A stretch of 64,000 nt of DNA from Bactericera cockerelli (taxonomy: Eukaryota; Arthropoda; Insecta; Hemiptera; Triozidae): NCBI GenBank assembly GCA_024516035.1, contig CM044957.1, forward strand, positions 16,440,564-16,504,563, in the 5' to 3' direction. Shown here one piece after another: positions 1-12,500 of the stretch. The position numbers were made by a program, and so were the translations under genes. Numbering within the stretch: the first letter of the stretch is position 1; every line of letters starts with the position of its first letter. Under the pieces are notes generated by a model, which saw only the letters and a list, made by a program, of their open reading frames with translations, was not told the DNA's origin and did not search any database.

Positions 1-2
1 CT

Positions 3-1367
3 AGTATAGTTGTTCCTATTTACAAGAAAGGAAACAGACAAGACTTAAACAACTACCGACCTATTTCTTTACAGACGAACTTTAGTAAAATTCTTGAAAA
101 ATGTGTACAAAACCGACTTGAACATTACTTGACAACAAACAACCTTTTAACTGACAAACAATATGGATTTCGACGTGGCATAGGTACTGAAGACGCTCTA
201 CTTGACCTAACAACATACTTACATAGTAACATAGACGACAATAAAAAAGTAATCGCCATATTTCTCGACATTTCAAAAGCATATGACTCCATAAAACATT
301 CGACATTACTGACACAACTTAAAAAACTAGGAATAACAGACAAAGTACTAAATTGGTTTGACTCCTACTTGACTGACCGAACACAAAAACTGAAATTAAA
401 TTCCCAGTTATCTGATCGTGTACAGTGTCGTGCTTTTTCAATTCCGCAGGGCACAATACTCGGTCCTTGTTTGTTTAATTGTTTTATTAATTCTCTTCCT
501 GGAATAAGCAAGGGCCAAGTATTTTGCTATGCAGATGACACAGTACTATGCTACTCATCAAATAACTGGGAAGAGACTCACCGACTTGCATCTACTGACC
601 TGACAAACATTCAAAACTGGTATATACAAATGTCCCTTCAAATCAATCTTTCTAAATCTCATTATATGACTTTTTCATCAGACCAGAGAGGACAGCCACT
701 AACATCAACAATACAACTAACTGACATTGAAAATAAAACAATAACATTACAAAAACTGACAAACATACGTTACTTAGGTGTTATACTTGACGAAAACTTA
801 AAATGGACAGCACATATTACTTCACTCAAAAACAAATTACGACACTTGACTTATATTTTCTACAATCTAAACCAAGTCTGTAATGATACACTACTTCGCG
901 AAATATATTTCGCGTTAGTTCAGTCACTTTTACAATATTGTATCACAGCTTGGGGAGGAGCGTATGAAAATATAAAGACTCAACTACGAAGGACTCAAAA
1001 TATACTTCTCAGGACTATACTAAAAAAAGACAAACTTTTTCATACTGACCAATTATACAAACTATTTAACGTTCCTACACTAGATGACATTTACATTTAC
1101 AAAACAAGTATATTTGCTATAAAGAAAAAACATACCTGGACTAGAAACCCTAACACATACACTACAAGACAGACAGGACAAATGATCCAAACACTCAAGC
1201 ACAAATCACTAACAAAAAGACATTTTTCATACGTAGGTAGCAAAGTTTTGAATGAGATACCTGAAGATTTTAAAGATAATCCAAATTTTACAATTTTAAA
1301 ATACAGACTGAAACAGTGGCTGTATATTGAAAACAATAGAACTAAAATCTCGAATATTTTAAAATGA
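3..1367 (+). mobile_element. Non-LTR retrotransposon reverse transcriptase, 5'-truncated by the window edge
   Basis: One open frame runs from the first complete codon at position 3 to a stop at 1365-1367 (about 454 residues; first internal Met at 129). It begins inside the RT domain with NYRPISL. Then come SKAYDSIKH (catalytic Asp region), IPQGTILGP, the catalytic box YADDT at about 531-545, and a C-terminal region typical of LINE RTs (YCITAWGGAY). The endonuclease domain and any ORF1 would lie left of the window. The RT frame is intact, so the copy may be young. The order and spacing of motifs suggest a Jockey/CR1-like LINE, but the clade cannot be fixed by eye. It lies on the strand opposite the mannosidase gene, left of its last visible exon, so it may sit in that gene's 3' introns. 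Confidence 0.9.
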
Positions 1368-1982
1368 CATCCCCCCCCCACCTGAATTATTTGAATGTAT
1401 AATAATTACCTAAAACTATTTTATTTTTCTAGTTTTTTTAATTTTCTTATTATTTTTTTTTTTTTTTTTTAACTAAAAGGACAGTTTATTAACATTATAA
1501 ATATAATAAAAAGTGGCCCAACACATGCTTTGTATAATGGGTCACTTAAACTTGCCATATTTTAATTTTTAGTTGATCAAATTTATTTATTTAGATATAT
1601 ATCTATTGATGAAGATGTAAAGTATTTGTTTAATAAAAAAAAACTTTCGAAAGTAAAAAAAAAAAAGAAATGTTGTGGGGTTAATCCTTCTATCTTTTCC
1701 AATCAAATTATCTATTTTAATATCTATGTGTGTTCTTTTTAATTTCAACTTATTTTGAATAATATTTAAGAAATAAATACCTTCATATTGTGTTACAATA
1801 ATAATACACATTCATTTTAATATGTGTTTACATAATAATAAAAAATACTAACGGGTGGGATTCACCCTCGTCCATGGAATGTAAAAAAAGAACAACATCC
1901 TGTGTCAAATGAGGATGTAAAGTAAAATATGTTTTAAATGTAAAATTACTAGTTGTTAGGGCCCGAGGTGATGTTCACTCAC
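1368..1982 (+). other. 3' untranslated tail of the LINE, then AT-rich non-coding sequence
   Basis: The LINE stop is followed by a C run (1371-1379), T-rich sequence, and A-rich tracts at about 1636-1646 and 1658-1670 that could be the retrotransposon poly(A) end. From there to 1982 I see no gene; this is intron sequence 3' of mannosidase exon 15. Confidence 0.5.
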
Positions 1983-2210
1983 CTTCATCTTGATAGCGTG
2001 GGACCAGGTCTCCCAGGAGAACTCATTGGCAGGAGACAGGAGCACCCAGGGCGCATGGAACCTCTCCAGCTGCAGCAGGCTCTCCCCGCAGGCAGGCTGG
2101 TTGACCAGCACGGCATGATGCCCGTACACCCTCAGGCCTTCCGAGTACTCGGTCTCGTTCAGAGCCTCCCCCACCCCGAATGCGTCGTCATGGAGTAGCC
2201 GACGGTGTAC
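1983..2210 (-). CDS. Man2b1: Mannosidase exon 15, last visible exon
   Basis: 228 nt (76 codons) coding for [20 protein letters not shown], then [20 protein letters not shown] and [13 protein letters not shown]. VHRRLLxDDxxGVxEALNE follows IELM directly in the family. It ends at a GTGAGTGA donor in phase 0, so at least one more exon is expected to the left. Confidence 0.93.
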
Positions 2211-5200
2211 CTGTAAGGAAAGACATGTTTCAGAAGAAGTTAACCCACTAATAAACGAAAATAGCCATATTTATACTATCATTACAGAGACATATTTCAG
2301 AAGAAATTAATCCACTAATAAACGAAAATAGCCATATTTATATTATCATTAATATCGATGGTGAAGACATAAATATGTAAGGGTTGGGTGGAAGAGATTG
2401 CCATATGCAATAACCCCGCTCTTTAGTTAGGACATATGTATATATTTTGTTTTTTTTTTCTTGTTTATATTATTTGTCTGTATATATGTTCTACCTACTA
2501 ATAAAGAGTTTCTAAATAAATAAATAAAAATAAAATAAAAATTATATTTATAATTACAGTTTTGGAGGACCAGTTTGAACTCATCTAGGGTCCTACACTC
2601 TAAATAAGAGTCATTGTATTCCCTCAATCAGAGACTGAGAAAAAATACAAAATCTAAATTGGTGCAGTAGTTTCACAAGGCGCCTAACTGGTAAAAATGA
2701 GTGTACGGGTTCGCATCCAGGTTTTTTCTCTCTCGAAGTTTTCTATTAAAAGTCCAAACTCTGCACGATGGTGTGAACATAAATATGTAATACCCATAGA
2801 CCAGATATAGGGAAGAGGAATGTGTGTTGTATACATGTATACTGCTTAACCATTCAGCGCGCGATTAGATCAGTGGTTAAGAACTCGCTTGCCATGCGGA
2901 AGGTTCCGGGTTCGATCCCCCTTGCGGACAAGAATTTGTAATTTGGTTACAATAATTGTTTGTAAGGGATACCTTCCGGTGCGCTCGTGTTGACCCAGCA
3001 CCTAAATGGGAAGTATTGTGTCACTCTTCGCCCATCAGAAGGGAGGCACACTACGGGATGGGCAGGCTAAAACACAGAACACAAGCGTCTACAGTAGCTC
3101 CTGTTTCACGGCTACGAAATAAAAAAGGCTGTGAAACACTCATCTTTAAAAAAAAAAAAAAAAAAAATAGAAATTAAATGGTTTTTGATGTGAAAATTTT
3201 GTATCTTTCACTAAAAGATGGATTGTGTTGGGATCACAATATTAAAATTTTGTCCACCGATCCTTGACAGTTTCAAAGCCGAGTTTACCATGAGCTCAAT
3301 CTGCCCCTCCTGCAAGCTGGTTCCCCCCTCCGCCCTGTCCACCAGCACCGTCAGGTTAGACTGGGGAGATCTCAAACTGATCCGCGACGTCACCGGGTAG
3401 TAGTTTCCCGACACCGGTTCATTCACTTCGTAGTTCCACGTGGGTCGCTGGTTCTTCACTCGCCGCAACATTTCCCGCCCGTTGGAGTCGGTGTAGAATG
3501 TGTGCTCGTTGCGAAGATCCTGGATTGTGTAGCGGCTGATGATCTCTTTGCCTAGCCCGTCTCTGTGGAGCGAGAAGATTCATAAATGTAGGAGCCTCTG
3601 TAGCAAATAATTGCAAATTTAGGGTGGAATTAATAGACAACATCAATAACTTAAGTCGTTGGTAAGTGTCCGTTTTCCCTATCTTACACAGTACGCAATC
3701 CGTGACTTAGCGCCACAGAGGTATTACAACGTCTATTAATTCTGCCCTTAGTATTTGACTTATCTGCTTATGACTAAGGGCGGAATTAATAGACGTTTTT
3801 GTAATACCTCTGTGGCGCTAAGTCACGGATTGCGTACTGTGTAAGATAGGGAAAACCGACGCTTAACAATGACTTAAGTTATTGATGTTGTCTATGAATT
3901 TCGCCCTAAATGTAGGTACCATAAGTCTCGGGTATCGGTCAATTTATAATAATAGTCACTTATTTATACTTATAATGCCAGATTAGGACTGAAAAATTGC
4001 TTTTTCCCAGCAGTTGTTTGGATCTTTCATAAATTTCTTGGGTTGGCCCTTTTTTTATATGCTATACTAAACTCGTATGTCAATGGTAAAAGAATAATAA
4101 TAAATAGGTGATTTTTAATCACTTGAATATGGTCACGGGTGTTTTATTTTTATTTATAGAATTTATACCATTAATTTCAGACGTCATGGGTGAGTAATTG
4201 ATTACAAGTAGAAATATTCTCCAGTAGAATTACTTACTCTATCGGAATTGGACCCACAATCCATTGCACATCAATGTTATCTGAGTCCTTGTATAGACGG
4301 ACAACTTGGCTGATCCAATCCACAGAGAATGTTTGATGAATCTCGCTCACTAGTTCTCCTGTGGGAGTCAAACGAAAACAAAGCCAATATTGATATTGAT
4401 ATAGTAATATTTGATATAATATATAAATATCAAATATTACTCACTGTGACCAAGTCGTTTATATATATATTTTTTAAGGTAGAAGTTCTCCGGAACCGCT
4501 TTAGCATTACTTCAGGGCACTTTACCTTTAACCATGCCATTCCGGAAACTCGGTGAGAAAATCCGTCCGGGATTTGAACCCGCAATCTCCGGGTCAGCAA
4601 CCAATGCTCTTAGCCACTGAGCCACGGAGGTTGGCTTAACTCGGCTCACACGCACATGAATCGGGTTACAATCTTGGAGAGCTCTAAATATTTTGGATTT
4701 CTAATTTTGATAATTTGTATTAAATTCATCGTTTGTGTGTACGAGTATGTAGGTAGTACCAATAAATTTAAAAAAAATCTGAACCCCTTTATAGGCCAAT
4801 AAAAAGAAAATACAATCACGTGTGTAAACAAGAATTGCTAAAGGATTAGTTTTGTATCTTGGAACGTATAAATCCCTTACATTGGGGGTTCAATCCTTGC
4901 ATGGGGATTATTATTATGATTTAACACTTTATTGGTTCTTATCATATCTCTCTTTTTCACATTGGAATTATATAGTACTTTAATTCAAAGTTCCTCTTTT
5001 GCAAATCAAGAAGAAGAAGAAAAAAAAATAAAATAAAAATAAACTGACCGTTATACACTGTAGAGTTTTTCAAAGTTACATCAATAGCAGAGCCATTGTT
5101 TCTGAAGATATAAGCGCCCGAAGATCGCCTATCATAGCCACGATTGTCGCCACTGGCAGCAATGTAGTAGGCGAAGTCCTGAGTGAAAGAGGACACTTTC

Positions 5201-6457
5201 CCTTTCTTGATGACAGACTCAATAGAGCCGCTTGGACCTAGCTTGAGACCAAAATTCTGAAACAAAGTCCAAAAGCTTAACACGTTGAACACCATGAAAC
5301 TAACCGGTGGGTTTCATGGTGTTTTACTGATGTTCCGTGAAAGTCGCCGGTGGGTTTCATTCAGATTTTTCAGAGCACACAATGATCCTCAGTCATGAAA
5401 TCCACCGGTGACCTGAAGGGAACATAATTAAAAATCCCAATTTTATCCCATGTACCTGAGAAAAAAAAATTGAAAAAAACCTCGGTGTTCAACGTGTTGA
5501 GAATTTTTATCGGGGTCAGGAGGAATAGCATCACTAAGGGTAGTATTATGCAGAGTCCTCACTGTAGGGATGCCTGGGTCATTACAAAATCGTCTCTGCA
5601 TACCAGCCTAAACATCCTGGTCATTTATTAGGAGTACCTCAACTAAGAGAAATTACAAGTTGAGAAAAATAAATGCTAAAGGCTTGACTAGATTCGAAGT
5701 TATTCTGTCCTGGTAGCTAAGTGGTGAAGGCGGCGCTCTGTGAATCCTAAGGTCCCGGGTTCGTAACCCAGCCAGAACATGACAAAATATCCTCCCGTTT
5801 GGGATTTTTACAATATAATAGTACGTCTTGAGCTTATTCAATGAAGAATAAGGTTGGCGAAAAACTAAAGTCTGTCCCGGTAGCTCAGTGGTAAAGGCGG
5901 CACTCTGTGAATCCAAAGATTCCAGAGGTCGTGGGTTCGAAACCCAGCCGGGACATGACAAGTTATCCTCCCATTTGGGATTTTTACCACACAATAATAT
6001 GTCTTGGGCTTACTGCTGGAATAATGGGACTTTAATTGTCCTAATCGGGTAGTTTGAATAAGGCGATATTAGTATTATTATTGTTGCCTATGGCAATCTC
6101 TTAAGCTCAAACCATTTATTTAATTTGTCTCATGCTCTGTTGATTCACACACTCACGTTGTTCCCGATGAAGTCCACACTGGAGGGCTGGGGCACATGGA
6201 TCACATCCAGGGGCGTCCCGGTGACAAAGTAGGACAGGAGACCCAGGGGAGGAATCTGGGAGGCTTTGAACACGAGCTCCACCCGGGCCGAGGAGACGTG
6301 CTGTCTAGCTGGGTTCTGTAGGATGGCGGGGTGAATGGGGACGGTCTGGGTGGCAATGTCGTGACCTGGTGGAAACAAAGCCAACATTGGTGAGACTTTA
6401 ATTGAAATTTGTGTTAATCACAATCGTCCGATTACAAGTCCGCCGCCTTATCGATCA

Positions 6458-6500
<43 letters not shown>

Positions 6501-9500
6501 TAGGTATTAGGTATGTGTATTTCTATATTGGGGACTTTAACACAGGAAGATTTAACCTTTTGGCTTTTGGAGGTATTTGCATCTGCTCTTTGGATCGAGG
6601 TGATACATTTGCGGCTTCCTTCGATAACCCCGCCCTTTAGTTAGGACATATATATTATGTATATATGTCCTAACTAAAGGGCGGGGCCGAGGACATATAT
6701 ATTATGTATATATGTCCTAACTAAATTTTCTTCATGTTTTACATTTTTTATATTTAAATTTTCAACCGATTTAGATTAAATTGTTCACCATTCTTCTTTT
6801 AGAATTTAATGTTTTTATGACATGTTTATAATTTGTATAAAGGTATTGTACCGTTAATAAATGTACCCGTATACCGGGCATTATTATTATTATTATTATA
6901 TATTTATTTATTTACTTTCTCTCTTATATTGTATGTATTTTAATTTGTAATTATTTGTGTTGTATATAATATGTCCAATTAATAAAGTGTAAATAAATAA
7001 ATAAATACATGACATTCTCTCACCTGAAGCGTTCTGCACCAAATATTTCAGGGCACCCAGTACCGGAACTCGCACGTTGTAGTCCACAGGGTGACTCAGG
7101 GGATTGTACAAGGTGATCACAAAGTTCTGAGCACGCTCGGAGATTTCACACTCGCTCATGTTGAGCTTGAGGCAAGAGTAGAAGACGATATTGTCGGCGT
7201 GTCCGTTGTGGTCCTTGATGAGTAACTTTCTGGTGGCGGAAATAAGAATCTCTTTAGATTATACCTGGATTCCAATCCTAAACCTCCAAGTATCATGTAA
7301 CTATGTACATTTTTGAAATAATTGTCAATACTCTTTTTTTTTAATAATAAATCATTTGTTTTATTTTTCATATTTTTTTTACAGAGGACCCATCCTAAGC
7401 CATTTTTATTTGGCTTCTAAGATTTCTAAGGTTAACTACACTTCTCTTACGATTATTGAAATGAAATAACACAACGCCCAGTTAGGTTAGGGCTTTCAAA
7501 CCCCCGTCTTGAATGACCTATGATATTAAATAAATACCAAATTATTACAATTTATCATCTAATACTTTTGGATGCCTTTAATCCAGTAATTGGTCAAACT
7601 ATCAAAACCGTTTGCTTACATTATTATTATGTGAAACTATGAAATTATTCCATGTATCTTAACTCACAAATGCCCACGTTGCGCTAGCTAAATTAGCAAA
7701 TTATATGCGAAAAATTTCATCCATTGGGTGGGATCTGAACCAACGGATTTCTACGATTCTGGATTACTATTAGACTATCGTTAACCACTTCTACCACGAA
7801 TGCATGTTTACTAAGTTTCTTCTTTTGTATTACTTATGTTGATAAACCTTCGTGTGATGCATGTGACTCACTTGATAGACTCCTCAGTGGCCCTGTGGGT
7901 GCCATTCATGGCGCTGAACACGATGCGGGCGTAGTCATACGCCACCTGCTGCTTCTCGGTGCCCGTGATGGCGTCGTGGTGTTGCATGATTCCCACCGCC
8001 TCCTTGATGGGCGATAAGTCCGCCCGGGAGTCTGTCTGACTGTCCAGCTGCTTCGCCACCTGATCAGAAAGCTCAACACTCAGTGTCTCATACAAGTTCT
8101 TTTAGTAACCTCTTCGCGCCCAATGTCCTCGTAATAGGACATTTATTTTATAGACCTAAGTACCCAAGCTAAAATTTTATACTACCAAGTAGTATAAAAT
8201 GGTGTCCTCGGGTGAGGACACCGGTCACTTTGTACTACAAAACAAAAAATGGTGTTGGGCGTGTGGAAATACTGTCAAGCCTTGATATAAGAGAAACCTC
8301 GAGATAACAGAACAAATTTTAGGTCCAATTTATCTCTCTCTAAGGGAAAATAGCCTCTTTATAAGAGAAAACTGGATATAAGGAACAAAAACTTCTGATC
8401 CTTTAGAGTTCTATTATATCCAGGAGTCAGGTTCGACAAACAGGTACACTGGTACATCACTCTCGTGATTAACACAAATACCGACCTCAGGGGCTTGATT
8501 GATAAGACGGCGGACTTTGTGATCGGAAGTTGGTGGTTCCAGTTCCAAGTTGAGCAAATTAAATATTCACTAAATGTAAAGCTAGTTTGAGTGGTTGAGA
8601 TTAACAAAAATATGATAGAATTAACAGTAACAACACACTCGAGATTAACACAAATATAAGACTTTCTCACCGACCTCAGTAGCTTGATCGATAAGGCAGC
8701 GGACTTGTAACCTGGAGGTCGGTGGTTCAAGTCCCGGTTTCAGCGTAGATTTAGTAAAGCGAGTTTGAATAGTTGTGATATCACGATAGTGATTAACACA
8801 AATATGATAACTTTTTAACTTTAAAAACTATGATAGAATTAACATTAACAACACACTCGGGATTCACACAAATATAAGACTTTCTCTCTAATCTCTCTAC
8901 TAATGTCTGTCCCGGTAGCTCAGTGGTAAAGGCGGCACTCTGTGAATCCAGAGATTCCAGAGGTCGTGGGTTCGAAACCCATCCGGGACATGACAAGTTA
9001 TCCTCCCATTTGGGTTTTTACCACATAATAATATGTCTTAGGCTTACTGCTAGAATAATGGGACTTTAATAGTCTTAATCGAGCAGTATAAATAAGGCGA
9101 TATTATTATTAATATTATACTAACCTGAGAGAACCGGAAAGCCAGCCGCTCGAAGTACTTGGTGGTGGGGCGGGAGGTGAAGTAGCCGGTCCAGCAGGCG
9201 GTGTTGTCGCTGCAGTAGGGGAAGAAGTCGTCTGTCTTCAGCGTGTAGTTGAGGTTGTGCGCGTTCACAGCTTTCAGATAGCAGGAGGGGGTGGAGTAGA
9301 AAGCGTACACGTTCTCCTGCCTCATGTTCACGTATCTGAGTGCCAAGTCGAGTTGCAAATGAGTGGAAATATTAGGAGTTGGCCAAATAGAAGAAAAAAA
9401 ATATTCAAGTAGTCATTGCTGCTGATATATTCTATAGCTATGAGAATTGAAAATTTATGGCCGGCTCAAGACTCGACTGCTGGGTCCCAACTTATGTAGA

Positions 9501-12500
9501 TTTTCGCGTCACGTGATCGATTTCCACATATCACAGAGTTCCAAATTGATCACGTGATGCTAAATCTACATGAGCTGGGACTCGACCCTGGCCTCAATGT
9601 CTCAGGTCAAGTTTCAGCCTAGCACAAGAAGTGTGCTATACCTACACAAGAGACGTTTCAGAGTACTTTTCACTACATCTTATGTCTGCTATCATTTGAC
9701 CTAAAGGTGTGCAATTTCGCATGTATCTGGACATTTTTATCTGTATGCAAAGTTAAATAAATATATCTGTTATAAATGTTCTAACGAAATAAATAAAAAT
9801 CTAGTAAAATAAAGAAGTTTAAAGGGTGCAATTTACACTAAAATAAAACAATCAACTTGGTCTAGCTTCATCTCAGAAATTATTTGCATTAATGTTTTTA
9901 GTGGGATCAAATTCTACAACACTGTAAATTCAAGAGTTACTTTTCGCAGTTTTTTCATATCCCATGAATATTTTGGGACTTAAAAGTACATACGTACACT
10001 ATACAGGGTCGAGTGCGAGTTTTACTCGTACATGTGGTAATAAAGTGAGTCTATTTCAATAGGTAAAAATACCAGTAGCCCATTCCAGAAGCACTTTCCA
10101 CTCTCCGAATCCCCTAATCTCCTTTTAGCCATCACACAAAACACTCTGATTGGTTATTGCGTTCAAATTAACCAATCAGATTACGTTGTGTGACAGTTGA
10201 AAGGGATTTATGGAGATTTGGAGAGTAGAAAATGTTTCTAGAACAGGCTCCAGATACAGCACAAGTTTCATAAAACCAATTCCTGTCTGACTTTTTCTAC
10301 ACCAGTTCCATTGAGCTGAAGCTTTTATGAGGTAGGTCACATGTGCGTGCAGATTTCTGACCTCAATCATACCGAGCTACAGTGGCCTTGTTAAAGCCAT
10401 ATATTATTTGTTTTTTTTTTTTTTATCAAAGCGGTTTGATAGAAAAGAATGCCTTTGGCGATAATACCACATTTTGTCATTTATGTAAATAAATTTTACT
10501 AAAAGAAAAGAAAAATGCCTCTACGACTTGTTAATTAGCAATTAGCGTGCAAAAAAACTGTTGGTTAACAAATAATTCCATCATGCAAATTATTATAAAC
10601 CCAACCACCAAAAGACAAGTTTTTTTCTTCCATATTCCATAATGAGTATGTACACATGATTGATTCTACTTGTGAATAAAAATAAATGAAAATTAACATG
10701 CATAGGAATGGACAGGTGTTGCGTCATTTATTATTCAGTTTTTGTCTTCGAAAGCCAATCTTCAACTTCTACCCCATTAAAAGTAACATGCCATCCCGTT
10801 TTTTCCCCCCTTTTTTTCTCGGTTTAAATCAAGTTGAACGTGTTGAGTACCATTAAATAAAAATAATCCACAAATAAAAAAATCTCAACATTTGGTGACA
10901 TTTACTTACTTTATCAACATATCGAGATATTTGAAATTTAAATAAGCATACTGATAGTTGAAATCATCGCCCATTGTTATTATTATATTGTTAGTTGTAT
11001 AGGATTCTTCTTGCTTTTTAACATAAGCTATGAACTGATCAATCTGAAAGTAATGTTAGATTAAAATAGTCAATTCCACGAGGTCCATTCTACTCAAGAG
11101 AAGTGTTAACAAAAAAGTTAGACCCGTTATGACCCGCATATATCCTGCCTGTCATTCCTTTCGATGCCATATTTAAAAAAATGCCTTTCTTTTGGGCCTA
11201 AAAGAATCCGCTTTTTTTAAATTTACCTTAAAATTAACCCAGCGAATCCCTTTTTAAGGGAGGGGGGGGGGCGAACATTCCAGTCAATGAATTATTTCAA
11301 GAATAACTTCTTTTGCATCTGTAGCGTTTCCATTCACCCATTCAGGCGACCACGTAGAATTCATGCCGATCAGTCATAAAAAAAACCCCGACGGTATAAA
11401 TAAGAGCCCAGTAAAATAAACCTTCTAATTTTGACCCCGACTGAAAATATTCAACCATTTCAGGGTGTCCTACTTACTTTATCAGCATGTCTAAGTTTTG
11501 GAAATTATAAGCAGCGTTTTGATAGTAAAAGTCCTCGCCCATTGTAAGAATAATGTTATTGCTTGTGTATTGTAGACCCTGCTCTTTTACGTAGCTAATA
11601 AATGTGTCGATCTGGAAAGCCGAAATAACAAATAGAACTATTGGCTGTGTCGTACATTGATTTTGGTGTATTCACAGTGGGCTGGGAGTGTAGAATAATA
11701 ATAAATAAATGAAATATACAGTGGAGTGGATGTTGGTTGTTATTGCTGCTGTGCTGTAAATGTTCATAACTAGTTCACATGTCTAAAACACTCCCTGAAA
11801 ATTTCAGCTCGATTGGACAAAAATTGCAACTCTTATCGCGATAAGTCATTTTCGTCCAAATCGTAGCCTAGCTCGATGTTACTTAACATTATGTGGTCCA
11901 AACCATACAGAAAATTCCTAGTATCAATGGAGAGTTTCAGCTCGATTGGACCAAAATTACAACTTTTATCGGGTTACATACAAACATACATAGAAACGGA
12001 CAAGTGCCACTCGAGTTAAAGGCAGTGGTGATTCACTTCGTTCGCAATTGAACGCTATCAAAGTGATGTGAAGAATTGGAATTCTTATTTTCGATTTTTA
12101 AAGTATTTTACTTGATTTAAGAGGAAAGGAATTCTTTGTCTTACAAAGAAATCCTTTCAGAAGACACGTAGGTACTTAAACTGAATACGGAAATATTGTT
12201 GTAAAACAGTCAAGAAGTTATTGAAATTTAGTGTTTTTCCTAATCAGTAAAATGTCAATACTGATGAAACGCATCACAAGGAAAAATACCTATCTTTAAG
12301 TAGAATTTCCTCTAAGAAACACCGAACATCTCTACAGATTTAGGCTAATCATTCGTTATGAAGTGGTCAGCTGGTCAGTGCATTTGCGAAAAAGGACTGT
12401 TACGTTTTTAGTTGAAAGCAAGTTGTTTATTATTATTATTCAGTCGTTTTCAAGTCATTTTTTCTCGATATATCTATATCTAGAGTTTAGTCCAATTCAC

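Noticed and set aside
5874..5956. A functional tRNA gene
   Set aside because: The acceptor-stem pairing is good, but the anticodon loop is irregular, the variable region is too long, and the unit is followed by a SINE body and repeated elsewhere in the window.
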